64,000 nucleotides of DNA, taken from an uncultured bacterium. GTDB taxonomy: Bacteria > Myxococcota_A > Polyangia > Polyangiales > Houyiibacteriaceae. The stretch covers positions 1-64,000 of the forward strand of contig CALJDU010000003.1 of assembly GCA_938024995.1 (NCBI GenBank). Reading direction: 5' to 3'. Made by a program: the position numbers and the translations under genes. This document shows positions 1 to 8,806 of this stretch, piece after piece. Below the pieces are notes generated by a model. It searched no databases and had not been told where the DNA came from. It saw nothing but the letters and a program-made list of their open reading frames with translations. The stretch's first letter is position 1. Each line of letters opens with the position of its first letter.

Positions 1-246
1 AAGCCGGTCTCGGGATCAAAGTCGTTCACGAGGTGTGTGTAGCACCGCGGTGTGACGTCGCCTAGCGGGCTCCGCCTTCTTCAGGCTCCCTCAGATATCG
101 ATCGGCGGGCGTCCTTAAGGTCCATCAACGCACAAGGTTCAAAGCGGGTGTCCTTTGTGGAACGCCACTGATTTCTTCACTTCTGATTCGACAGGTGTCG
201 CGACGTGCGGTGTCGCGATATGCTGTGTGAAACAAAAGGTGGGGGA
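1..246. other. Left edge, no confident gene
   Basis: No gene can be called here. The third frame of the plus strand is open from base 3 to a TAG at 63-65 (about 20 codons) and could be the tail of a gene starting outside the window, but that is too short to support. Upstream of the first lipoprotein gene there is a 10-bp direct repeat, GGTGTCGCGA, at 194-203 and 209-218 (15-bp period). It could be a regulator site, or chance in GC-rich DNA. Confidence 0.3.
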
Positions 247-831
247 ATGACACGGTTCGTAGTCTTTTGTGCTTTTTTGGTGGGCTGCACTGCCAGCACA
301 GGACCAAACCCAGATCCAGTAGACTCGTCCGCGTTCGTCGACCTCCTCGATGCGGAGACACCCGCAGAGCGAGCGGCCACACTGGATGACCTGCTACGTG
401 ATCCGCCTGGCCGAGTGAGCTGCACAGAGCTCGATCTGGTCGCCACAGCAATGGCGACGTACGGCGAACTCAACGCGCGTCGTGGCGTGCGTCTCCTTCG
501 GGTCTACCGCGATGATTGCGACGGCGTTCGGGAGGCGCTCTTCGAATGTGGCCACGGGCAGTGGCGCGCGACGACGGGAGTGACGCGCGCGCTATGTGTA
601 CGCACTGCGGCGCCAACCGAAGAAGACCAAGCGCGGTTGACCGCACTTTCCGAAGACCACAACGACCTCGTTCGTCTCGCGACACTACAAGCCGCCGCGC
701 AGCTCGATCGTCAGCGTCAGAGTTGGGCGTTGCAACGGGCTTCGGTCGATGAGAGCCCACTCGTGAGACGTGGCTTGGGCGTGGGTGCTTCGCGACAAGC
801 CGACACCGAAGACGAAGAGTCTCGGCCATGA
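247..831 (+). CDS. Small predicted lipoprotein, possible HEAT-like repeats
   Basis: A 194-residue protein with a short lipoprotein signal: MTRFVVFCAFLVGC, lipobox LVGC, predicted lipidated Cys14. The ATG at 247 is chosen because a purine-rich AAAGGTGGGGGA lies just before it and the hydrophobic segment starts right after it; an upstream GTG-like start would bury the signal. The mature part has two or three Leu/Ala-rich helical stretches (PAERAATLDDLL, LVRLATLQAAAQLD) that resemble HEAT-type helices, and several Cys. It overlaps the metallopeptidase gene by ATGA, so the two are probably translationally coupled. No family is recognised; export to the cell envelope is inferred from the lipobox only. 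Confidence 0.75.
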   Translation: MTRFVVFCAFLVGCTASTGPNPDPVDSSAFVDLLDAETPAERAATLDDLLRDPPGRVSCTELDLVATAMATYGELNARRGVRLLRVYRDDCDGVREALFECGHGQWRATTGVTRALCVRTAAPTEEDQARLTALSEDHNDLVRLATLQAAAQLDRQRQSWALQRASVDESPLVRRGLGVGASRQADTEDEESRP

Positions 832-3800
832 CTCGCCGCGCCACATTCTCTCGGCTTGTTTTCGCCGGTTTGTTGATAACCGCGTGCTCACCCGATGTCG
901 AAGGACGAAGCCCCGCGGTCAACGACATTGTCGCGATCCCGATCAACCTCGTGCAGGGCGCGGATGTCGTCGGCGCGACCATCGACACCTCCGCATATCC
1001 ATCGAAGAACGAAGCCTGCTCGGCAGATGGGCGCTGCGTCGACATCCTATATCGTGGCGGAACCTACCTCTGCCCACCACGAGTCGACCCGAAACAATTT
1101 TGGATCAACCTGGTCCGTGAGTCCGGCGAGACCGAGAGCATTTGCGGCGAGCAAGCGTTCGAAGAGCTTTTCTTCGCGAACTCTCGGAGCGCTGAGCCGT
1201 GGGACCGCGAGGCGTTTGCTACGACGGGATGCATCGCGGCAGGAAGTAGCGATGAGAATTTCGGCTTTGACACTCTGACGCTTCAGTTCTCCGAAGCTGC
1301 GCTAGAGCGCATCACGCGTGACTTCGACGAAGGTAAGGTGACCGAAGTGTTCGTCGGTCACGCCCAACCTGACGCCAATACGTGCCCAAACGATCCGCTC
1401 GAACTCGTCGAGGAGGAGCTCTTGATTCAGCCAGGACAGTGCGGTCCGAGTGGCTGCAACGGTTCAATCGATGGTGCCGCTTATTCGCTTAAGTTCGTGG
1501 CCCCGGGGTTCGCGACTCGATTCGCAGTGCGGAGGAATGACGAAGACGGGGAGTTCGGCCCGGTCATCGTTTCGTCCACGATGCGCATGCAAGAGAACGG
1601 TGGATTGCTTCGCGACGGGCTCTGCCCGCGCGGTGTCTGTGCACCAGGCGACTCGGGCGACGACTTTTGCTTTGGCGGCTTTTGCGACGTACCCGTGCCG
1701 ACGCGCTTCTTTCCGCCACACGGAGACATGCGTGTCGCGTTCTCGGAGGGCCCCGACTTTGCACCCGCGCGCATTGGTTTCGTGCTCTCCTCAGGTGGTC
1801 GAACATTGCTCGGGGTGGACGACCCGAGCGTTCGAGAGATGCCGTTCGTCATCCGTGAGGAGCGCGACGCCGACGGTGGTCGCGCACTTGCCGTTTCCCC
1901 TCGAGAGGCCACTTGGCCGATGGGCGTTCATCTGGACTCCTTTGAGCTGACCAACGACGAAACGCTCTTCACCGTCGGCGACCCGCTGCGCCTGTGGCTA
2001 GGACCCGTCACACAAAACGAGTTCGGCAACGACATCACGCTCGACGAACGTGATGCGCCTGGTCCGATAACGACGTCACTCGTTCGTTTCAACGCAGATG
2101 CCTACAGCATTGGTGACCCGTTCTCCGGCGTTGTCGGGGAAGGAGTGAAGAGCGTTCTCGTGCGCCTCGCGTACGAACTCAGCGGCGAAGAGCTCAGCAC
2201 GGACGGCGGCGTCTTTTCGGGGAGGCGCGCCGACATCCCTTTCGCGGAAACCGAACTCCTCGTCGAGGCCTATGGCGAAGCCCCCGACGGAAGCCCGATC
2301 TTCATGGGCTACGACGTCGTCCCTTATGGGCGCGGAGAGCTCGATGCGGATGGCGACGGAGTTCTGAACGGTGTCGACAACTGTCCGGACGTCCCAAACG
2401 CGGACCAAGCGGACTTCAACCTAGCGACGCCTGAGGGAGCGGTCTGCGAGCCAGGGGACGACATCGACGGAGACGGTCTGTCCACGGCGTATGAGCGCGA
2501 GATTGGAACGGACCCCTACGCCGCGGACTCTGACGGCGACGGGCTGTCAGACTCCGAAGAGGACGCGTCCTTCGGGCTCGATCCGACATCGGCAGATAGT
2601 GACGGGGATGGGCTCGTCGATGGATTCGAGCTCGACCAACCGTTCGACCCAGACAACTCCACCGTCGGCATCGAACCTGTCTCTTCGGTGTTTGTGGTCG
2701 AAGAGGAGTGGTCAACGAAAGTCGAGAGTTTCACGGAAGGGAACGTGATCGCTGAGTTCAAGTTCACGCTCGTGTACCTGCTCGCCCAAGACGAAAGCAA
2801 CTGGCTGACCACGGACCCACCAATGCGGAGCGCGATGGGTGAAGATGATGGGCGCGAAGCCTTCGCGCACGGTCATCAGCTCCGCCGAATTGGAGTTCCG
2901 TTTGTTCGTGACGTTCGCGTTGAAAACACCTTGTGCGAAACGCCTGATGGTGACCGCTGCGACCTGGTTCCGATCATCGACAGCGCCGACCCCGATGCAG
3001 AGTCGGTCGTCGCTGCTCGCCCAACGGAGTTCAAGGTAGAAGTCACCGGCACGCTCACTCGGTATTCGCTTCGCGACGTCGATGGCGACGGAGTCGAGGG
3101 CTACCCAGACGATGGCTTCGAAGGTCATGATCCGCGCGGCATCTACGCGTCGGGCGGACCGCTTAGCTCGTCATTGTCCGCTCATGCGTACTACGGAGGA
3201 GTCAGCACATCGGGGATGACGACGACGCCACGAATCGGCGAGGGTTTGCGGGTTCAGTCTTTTGTGACTCGAGAGACCCCGTCGAGTCGACTCCGGTTCT
3301 TAGCGTGTCGACGAAGTGATCCCGACATTCCCGCAACAAACGACGAAACGCGCCAATGCGTAGTCGCAACGAACATGTTTCACCCGGCGGACGGCGACGC
3401 TGGGTTCGCGCTTCACGACTTCGGCGCACTCGAAATGCTCAACGATCGTGTCCCCGCGACCTATCGACTCAGCGAAGACGGAACCCGCGAGCTCATGCGC
3501 GGCGATGGCCAAGCATCCGCGACGCAGACGCACGAAGGCAACGCAGGCGCAAGCTTCGGACTCAAACCACAAGTCGGAGCACACTCGGTTCGTCGGGTGC
3601 GGAGACGAGTCGAGGCCAGCATCCGCCGACTCGGATTGCGATTCGTCGAGGGACCGCCCCGCAACGATGACGGGACGGTGACGTGGCCCGGGACCGGCGA
3701 CAAGCCAGGCACCGACCGCTACTGGGATCCGTACATCGGTCGCTTGGAGAACCCAGACCGTGACTTCCGTGTTCACGTCGAGATGGACCCGTCACGCGAC

Positions 3801-5489
3801 GAAGCGACAGGTCGCGTGGAAGAGCTTTACGAGAGATGCGAAGAGGAGGACCGCGACGATCCCGAGTCGCCCGAGTGCAAGCCGCATCTTCGCGTGCAGG
3901 TCGTTCCCGGCGTGCGCGACCAACCAAGGTACGAGCGCGACAATCGGATTTTCGTACAGGACTTGGTAACGAACGAACCCGCGCCTGACGACCATGTCAT
4001 TACAGGAGACCCCCATCGGAACCGACAAGAGGCGGCGATCATTGTCTCAGAACCGCTTCCTCTCGCTCGACTCCTAGTCTCAGATGGCGTGCGTGTCCGG
4101 TTTACGGGCCAACCCGAAACCGCATACACCGCCAACCGCGTTGTCGGTTCGCTTTCGCGAGTCTGCACACCACCATTCCCCGCGACGTTGGACCAACGGT
4201 TCGGAGCAGTCAGCGCGATGGAAGGAACCGCCATCCATCCAGGCGCGTACAAGATGCGAGCAGCACTGCTCGCGCAGTCGCAAATCAGTGCCCATGACAG
4301 ACTGGACGTAACGGAATGCAGAACTCCGACGGATCCAACCCAGGTCACGGGTGTTGAGGCACCAATGCTGACGAGTCGCGGTCTACGTCGATTCGCGCAG
4401 AGCATCACGACTCCGGTGCGTATCGGAATGGCGATAGAGTTCGACGCGATCGGGAGTGGGACGGAAGAGCACGCGATTCGAGGCCTCTGCCAAACGCTTG
4501 GCCACAAGTTTCCATCAAAGACCGCTGCCGAGCACATGGTGCTTGCACGTCGTGTCTATCCGCTCGTCATCGAAGAGCTGGAGCGCTTCTGGGGTCAGCT
4601 CGGGATTGGTGTCTCGGTGTTTCAGCGAGGTGCCACGGTGCCGTTTCCGCGCGTACAGGCGAGGATGAACTACGAGACGCTCGTTCCCGCGATGCCTCGC
4701 GAGATACCGGCTGTGGTTCCCGCCACCTGCGGCAGTGGTTTCGATCTTCGTGAGAGAGTCATTGGTCAAACCGTCAAGGGGACGTCGGGTCCCGAGCGTA
4801 ACGTCTTCACTGATGTCTGCGTTCAGGCGGATCGGTACATGTTCTTCAATTCGAATGTGTTCAGCGCTCTCTACGCAGGTCCGTGTCCGACATCGGAGAC
4901 CGCCACAGGATGTGTGGTGTCTTGTCGAGCGCGCGTGCCATCGATCACAAGCACAACCGCGCTGGACGAGACGCCCCGACGATCCCCGGCACGAGAGATC
5001 GCCCGTGCGCTCGCCGTTACGCTCGCACATGAAGTCGGGCACGCGCTCGGACTTGATCACTTGGTTGGCTACGAAGACAACCAGCGGACCTGGAGCGAGG
5101 CGGCGGGGAGGGACGTTTCACAGCGCGACGCGTTCTCAACAGTCACTCGAAACGCACTCCTCCCCGATTGCACCGAGCCATTCTTAGGCACCCGACGGGA
5201 CATGGGCAATCCAGGCGGTCCCTTGGGAGACGTCAGCACGTTCCTGATGAGCCCTGGAACCACCAAGAGCGATTCCTGTAGCGATGTCGGCGGCACGTTT
5301 AATCACCCGTGGATGCTCGACCGCGTGGACGTTTTGCCGCAAGTTCGTTTGGATGACGGGAGCGCGACCATTCGAGGTCGACAGGCGCTTTCGAGCAGCT
5401 GCTCGATGTTCGGGCGGTGGCCCGTTGGAGGCACACATGCGACCGCACCAAATAGTCTTCGCTACCTTCGCAGTCAGTTTCCTCGTTAG
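828..5489 (+). CDS. Large lipoprotein zinc metallopeptidase with TSP3 repeats
   Basis: A 1553-residue predicted lipoprotein (lipobox ending LLITAC, Cys20). Residues about 502-600 carry Asp-rich TSP3-type calcium-binding repeats ([27 protein letters not shown]). Near the C terminus HEVGHALGLDH at residues 1401-1411 fits the metzincin zinc motif HEXXHXXGXXH: zinc ligands His1401, His1405 and His1411, catalytic base Glu1402. Met1474 in FLMSPG is a candidate Met-turn. The 800 residues between the TSP3 block and the protease are beta-rich and unassigned. It is probably an extracellular, surface-anchored protease with calcium-stabilised repeats. The start overlaps the preceding lipoprotein gene (ATGA) and the end overlaps the next gene by 53 bases, so the three look like one operon. 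Substrate unknown. Confidence 0.85.
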   Translation: MTRRATFSRLVFAGLLITACSPDVEGRSPAVNDIVAIPINLVQGADVVGATIDTSAYPSKNEACSADGRCVDILYRGGTYLCPPRVDPKQFWINLVRESGETESICGEQAFEELFFANSRSAEPWDREAFATTGCIAAGSSDENFGFDTLTLQFSEAALERITRDFDEGKVTEVFVGHAQPDANTCPNDPLELVEEELLIQPGQCGPSGCNGSIDGAAYSLKFVAPGFATRFAVRRNDEDGEFGPVIVSSTMRMQENGGLLRDGLCPRGVCAPGDSGDDFCFGGFCDVPVPTRFFPPHGDMRVAFSEGPDFAPARIGFVLSSGGRTLLGVDDPSVREMPFVIREERDADGGRALAVSPREATWPMGVHLDSFELTNDETLFTVGDPLRLWLGPVTQNEFGNDITLDERDAPGPITTSLVRFNADAYSIGDPFSGVVGEGVKSVLVRLAYELSGEELSTDGGVFSGRRADIPFAETELLVEAYGEAPDGSPIFMGYDVVPYGRGELDADGDGVLNGVDNCPDVPNADQADFNLATPEGAVCEPGDDIDGDGLSTAYEREIGTDPYAADSDGDGLSDSEEDASFGLDPTSADSDGDGLVDGFELDQPFDPDNSTVGIEPVSSVFVVEEEWSTKVESFTEGNVIAEFKFTLVYLLAQDESNWLTTDPPMRSAMGEDDGREAFAHGHQLRRIGVPFVRDVRVENTLCETPDGDRCDLVPIIDSADPDAESVVAARPTEFKVEVTGTLTRYSLRDVDGDGVEGYPDDGFEGHDPRGIYASGGPLSSSLSAHAYYGGVSTSGMTTTPRIGEGLRVQSFVTRETPSSRLRFLACRRSDPDIPATNDETRQCVVATNMFHPADGDAGFALHDFGALEMLNDRVPATYRLSEDGTRELMRGDGQASATQTHEGNAGASFGLKPQVGAHSVRRVRRRVEASIRRLGLRFVEGPPRNDDGTVTWPGTGDKPGTDRYWDPYIGRLENPDRDFRVHVEMDPSRDEATGRVEELYERCEEEDRDDPESPECKPHLRVQVVPGVRDQPRYERDNRIFVQDLVTNEPAPDDHVITGDPHRNRQEAAIIVSEPLPLARLLVSDGVRVRFTGQPETAYTANRVVGSLSRVCTPPFPATLDQRFGAVSAMEGTAIHPGAYKMRAALLAQSQISAHDRLDVTECRTPTDPTQVTGVEAPMLTSRGLRRFAQSITTPVRIGMAIEFDAIGSGTEEHAIRGLCQTLGHKFPSKTAAEHMVLARRVYPLVIEELERFWGQLGIGVSVFQRGATVPFPRVQARMNYETLVPAMPREIPAVVPATCGSGFDLRERVIGQTVKGTSGPERNVFTDVCVQADRYMFFNSNVFSALYAGPCPTSETATGCVVSCRARVPSITSTTALDETPRRSPAREIARALAVTLAHEVGHALGLDHLVGYEDNQRTWSEAAGRDVSQRDAFSTVTRNALLPDCTEPFLGTRRDMGNPGGPLGDVSTFLMSPGTTKSDSCSDVGGTFNHPWMLDRVDVLPQVRLDDGSATIRGRQALSSSCSMFGRWPVGGTHATAPNSLRYLRSQFPR

Positions 5490-6399
5490 CGGTTGCGGTG
5501 CTGGTCAGGCTCGTCCGCAGCATAGTGCGCGAAGGAGTCGGGGAGTAGAGCGTCTCATTGGTGACCGCGACGTCATTTGCCGTCAGCAAGCAGCCCAACG
5601 CGTCCAGTGTGTCTCTTCGCTCGGTCGGTGGATCTATGATCTTGGTTGGCTTTCTGATGCTCAGATCGTAGACGTCGCATTTGGAGCGCGGCCAAGCCCT
5701 CGTGTCGTCTTCGCAACTGACGCGGGATTGTTTGAGCCGCACCGACAGTCGATTGCGAGAGGGCAAGCGGCGGGAGTCGTTTTCGTGGGTCAGTTTTGCT
5801 GGTTCACTAGAAGTGGAGTCATGACATGTGAAGATGGCGCGCAGAGTCCGCAGCGGGACATCGCGCGCGCCGCAGTTGGAGCGGAGCTCTGTAAGCTCCT
5901 GTTCGATGGTCAGGTTGTCTGCGATTGGCCGGACGAATCTCGGTCGTTTGTGGAGAGTGGTGCGCAAACGATTTCTGGCGCGCAAGGACTGACCACGTGC
6001 GCGCTTGTTCGCGATAGGGCGGTCTGCCGGGGAGTCGCTGGTCAGGTTTTCTGGCCAGACAAGGACCATGTCACTGAAGTCCACGCAGGAGGGTTCTTTG
6101 CTGTTGCGAAAGACAACCGGGGTGCGTGGTGGGGCGTAGGAGATCACGAGAACGTCGCATGCGGGGAGGACATGGAGTCTTGGACTGACTGGCGCCCCCT
6201 GCCATGCCTGTCCGACGCTGACCAGGTCATTGCGGTCAGGAACGCCATTTGTGCACTTAGCGATGGACAAGTTACGTGCTGGGGCACCCTCTACGAAGGC
6301 GAGCACTTGCACCAAGGAATGTTCACGCTCTTTGAAGACGATCCGGACGTTCCTGTGATCACGCTCGGCGACGGTGCACCCGAATCACAAGAACCGTGA
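5437..6399 (+). CDS. Lipoprotein with degenerate RCC1-like propeller repeats
   Basis: A 320-residue protein starting at the ATG at 5437, preceded by TTGGAGG at about 8 bases. The signal MRPHQIVFATFAVSFLVSGC gives lipidated Cys20. The mature part has repeated short blades with Cys and Trp-Gly pairs (VTCWG near the C terminus, WWGVGDHENVACG, KLLFDGQVVCDW), the pattern of RCC1-type beta-propellers common in myxobacterial surface proteins, but the repeats are divergent. The gene begins inside the 3-prime end of the metallopeptidase gene, in another frame, which suggests coupling and a joint role at the cell surface. Function beyond export is not known. Confidence 0.7.
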   Translation: MRPHQIVFATFAVSFLVSGCGAGQARPQHSARRSRGVERLIGDRDVICRQQAAQRVQCVSSLGRWIYDLGWLSDAQIVDVAFGARPSPRVVFATDAGLFEPHRQSIARGQAAGVVFVGQFCWFTRSGVMTCEDGAQSPQRDIARAAVGAELCKLLFDGQVVCDWPDESRSFVESGAQTISGAQGLTTCALVRDRAVCRGVAGQVFWPDKDHVTEVHAGGFFAVAKDNRGAWWGVGDHENVACGEDMESWTDWRPLPCLSDADQVIAVRNAICALSDGQVTCWGTLYEGEHLHQGMFTLFEDDPDVPVITLGDGAPESQEP

Positions 6400-6805
6400 T
6401 CCGTCAGGTCCGCGAGTTCGCGACGCAATGATCGGCAAACTCAAGGGGCGCGTGTCGTCCGCCTCCCATGTATTGAGCTCTGTGTTTCTCTTGAAGAGGC
6501 GCGCGGGCCACGAACGCTTGTCGGAGATCGGTCGGATGCTCGCTTGCCTATTCTCCCTTGGGAGGTCGCTCGCCCAAGAACGCATACGAGCTGTTCCGCT
6601 GGTCGCTGAGAGCGCGTCGGTCGTGCTCCACCAGTCACACAGGAGAGACGCGCGCTCCTTTTCGGAGAGGCGCGCGCTCCTTTTCGGAGAGGCGCGACAA
6701 GTCTCGTTCGGCAACCCGAGCGAGCGTGTTTGTGGAGGATAGCCGATCGCCGATCTCAGTCGGTTCAGTTCGACAAGAGCCGCGCCGCGCGCCTACCCTC
6801 ACGCG
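6400..6805. other. Intergenic region with palindrome and 22-bp duplication
   Basis: About 400 bases between two same-strand genes. An open frame runs through most of it, but it is Arg/Ser-rich with no start signal, and I take it as non-coding. It holds a perfect 12-bp palindrome CTCCCTTGGGAG at 6553-6564 and a perfect tandem 22-bp duplication at 6649-6692. It probably carries the promoter of the oxidoreductase operon that starts at 6806; no clear -35/-10 pair was picked. Confidence 0.5.
6649..6692. repeat. Perfect tandem 22-bp duplication
   Basis: Two identical head-to-tail 22-base units (6649-6670 and 6671-6692), each containing GCGCGCTCC, TTTTC and GGAGAGG. The CTCC and GGAG arms can pair across the TTTTC, so each unit can form a small hairpin. 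It may be a regulator site or a replication-slippage duplication. Confidence 0.6.
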
Positions 6806-7981
6806 ATGACGATTGAGCGCGAGTTTGACGTGGTTCTCTATGGCGCGACCGGCTTCACGGGCGGTCTCTGCGCGGACTACTTGGCGCGGCGACCGGGCGA
6901 GCATCGCTTCGCGATCAGTGGCCGCAACCAGGAGAAGCTCGAAAAGGTCAGAGACCGCATTAAGAACGACTGCGGCGTTGAGCCTGGGATCATCATCGCC
7001 AACAGCGCAGACCCCGCGAGCCTCACCGCGATGGCGGCGCGCGGGAAGGTCGTCGCGACCACCGTTGGCCCGTACGCAAAGTACGGAGAGCCGCTGGTCA
7101 AAGCGTGCATCGAGGCGGGCACCGACTACGCGGACATCACCGGCGAGCCGCAGTTCGTCGACCGGATCATCGAGCGCTATCACGAAGAGGCGAAGGACCG
7201 CGGTCTCCGCTTGGTCAGCTGCTGCGGGTTCGACTCGGTGCCGCATGATCTCGGCGCGTACCTCTGCGCGCGTGAGCTGCCGAGCGACGCGCCGATGACG
7301 GTCGAAGGGGTCGTCAGGTCCAAGGGCACGTTCAGTGGCGGCACCTGGCACTCGGCGATCAACGCGTTCTCGAATTTTCGAGAGCACCTCGACGCGCGCA
7401 AGAAGAGCGCGCGCTCGCGTGGCCCGGCGACGAGCACGCGTCGCGTCGGCAACGTGAAGAAGGGCGGGGTTCGTTACGACCCGCGCGTGAAAGGGTGGCT
7501 GGTTCCGCTCCCCACGATCGATCCTGAGATCGTGAAGCGCAGCGCGCGCGGTCTCGATCTTTACGGGCCTGAGTTTCGCTATGGTCACTACGCGCGGGTC
7601 AAGAAGCTCCCGACCGTGATCGGCGGCGCGGTCGGCGTCGGAGGCCTCTTCGCGCTCGCGCAGTTCGGGCCCACCAAGAACCTCTTGCTCAAGGTGAAAG
7701 ACCCGGGCGAGGGACCGAGCGCGGAAGAGCGCGCGAGCGCGTGGTTCGAGGTGACCTTCTTTGGCGAAGCGGGCGGCAAGCAAGTGCGCGCGAAAGTCGC
7801 GGGACGCGATCCGGGTTACGACGAGACCGCGAAGATGCTGAGCGAGTGCGCGCTCTGCCTCGCGTTCGATCGCGAACGCTTGAATCGCTGGGGCGTGGTG
7901 ACACCCGCGGAGGCAATGGCGGAGCCCCTGATCGAGCGACTGCGTGATCGCGGGATGACGCTCGAAGTCTCAATGGCATGA
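6806..7981 (+). CDS. Saccharopine dehydrogenase-like oxidoreductase
   Basis: A 391-residue protein with an N-terminal Rossmann fold (VVLYGATGFTGG, residues about 9-20), followed by ISGRNQEKLE and TTVGPYAKYGEPLV, then YADITGEPQF and CCGFDSVPHD. This is the layout of the saccharopine-dehydrogenase-like family that includes the trans-acting enoyl reductases of lipid synthesis; it is not a lysine-pathway saccharopine dehydrogenase. It should bind NAD(P)H and reduce an acyl or keto substrate, which is unknown. A hydrophobic Gly/Val-rich stretch near residue 270 could touch a membrane. It opens a chain of overlapping genes: its stop overlaps the radical SAM start by ATGA. Confidence 0.85.
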   Translation: MTIEREFDVVLYGATGFTGGLCADYLARRPGEHRFAISGRNQEKLEKVRDRIKNDCGVEPGIIIANSADPASLTAMAARGKVVATTVGPYAKYGEPLVKACIEAGTDYADITGEPQFVDRIIERYHEEAKDRGLRLVSCCGFDSVPHDLGAYLCARELPSDAPMTVEGVVRSKGTFSGGTWHSAINAFSNFREHLDARKKSARSRGPATSTRRVGNVKKGGVRYDPRVKGWLVPLPTIDPEIVKRSARGLDLYGPEFRYGHYARVKKLPTVIGGAVGVGGLFALAQFGPTKNLLLKVKDPGEGPSAEERASAWFEVTFFGEAGGKQVRAKVAGRDPGYDETAKMLSECALCLAFDRERLNRWGVVTPAEAMAEPLIERLRDRGMTLEVSMA

Positions 7982-8784
7982 CGCTCACTGTTCCGGAACG
8001 GCTCTCCATCGAGCTGACCAACCAGTGCGGGAAGGGCTGCTCGTTTTGTTACAACGGGAGCGACCGCGTGGGCGCCACGCTCTTCACGGTCGATGAGCTT
8101 TGCCAGTTCGCGGAGAGCTGCGTCGCGTACGGGACCCGCGCGATCTCGCTGGGCGGAGGCGAGCCACTTGAGTACGACGGCTTGTACGAGCTCTTTCGCC
8201 GCCTAGACGGACTCGTGTTCCGATCGATGACGACGAACGGGCTCTTGCTTGATGATGCGATCGATGACGTGGTCGCCGCGCGTCCCGACAAGGTTCACGT
8301 GAGCGTGCACTTTCCGAAAAACGAAAAGGAAGTCGCGCGCGTTGTGCGCCAAGTAAAGATGCTCGAGGAGCGCGGCGTCACGAGCGGGGTGAACCTCTTG
8401 GTGCGTCGCTCCGAGCTCTCAGCCGCGACGCACGTTCGGAAGACGCTGCACGAAGCGGGCGTCGACAACCGTCGCATCGTGTACCTGCCGATGCGCGGGA
8501 GCGACACCCCGACGCCGCGTGAGGTCGCGGACGTCGCGGGGCCGCCTTTTCAGTCGATGACGTGTCTGAACGAGTGCGGAAAGAGCCCGCGCTTTTGTTC
8601 GATCGCGTGGGACAAGAGTGTGGCCTGGTGCAGCTACACCGTGACGCGGCGGCAAATGAAAACGCTCGACGCCGCGGGGCTCGCCGGCGCGCTCGACGGG
8701 CTGGGGCTTCAGTTCTGCGGGGACGAGGTGCCGCTCATGCCGGCGACGCTCAAGAAGAGAGACGCCCTCGGCTCGACGCGCTGA
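7978..8784 (+). CDS. Radical SAM domain protein
   Basis: A 268-residue protein whose N terminus carries CGKGCSFC, the CxxxCxxC motif that binds the radical SAM 4Fe-4S cluster, followed by a glycine-rich SLGGGEPLEY segment that fits the SAM-binding GGE motif. The C-terminal third has further cysteines (TCLNECGKSPRFCS, VAWCSY, LQFCGDE) that could hold a second cluster, as in SPASM/Twitch proteins, but the spacing is short. The substrate is unknown. It starts four bases inside the oxidoreductase gene, so the two may act on the same substrate or one may modify a peptide made elsewhere. No precursor peptide gene is visible next to it. Confidence 0.85.
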   Translation: MTLTVPERLSIELTNQCGKGCSFCYNGSDRVGATLFTVDELCQFAESCVAYGTRAISLGGGEPLEYDGLYELFRRLDGLVFRSMTTNGLLLDDAIDDVVAARPDKVHVSVHFPKNEKEVARVVRQVKMLEERGVTSGVNLLVRRSELSAATHVRKTLHEAGVDNRRIVYLPMRGSDTPTPREVADVAGPPFQSMTCLNECGKSPRFCSIAWDKSVAWCSYTVTRRQMKTLDAAGLAGALDGLGLQFCGDEVPLMPATLKKRDALGSTR

Positions 8785-8806
8785 CCTCGGCGCGGTATCT
8801 CGCGCC

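Noticed and set aside
6374..6742. A 122-codon plus-strand frame after the RCC1-like gene
   Set aside because: Arg/Ser-rich composition, no ribosome site, and it contains a perfect tandem DNA duplication.
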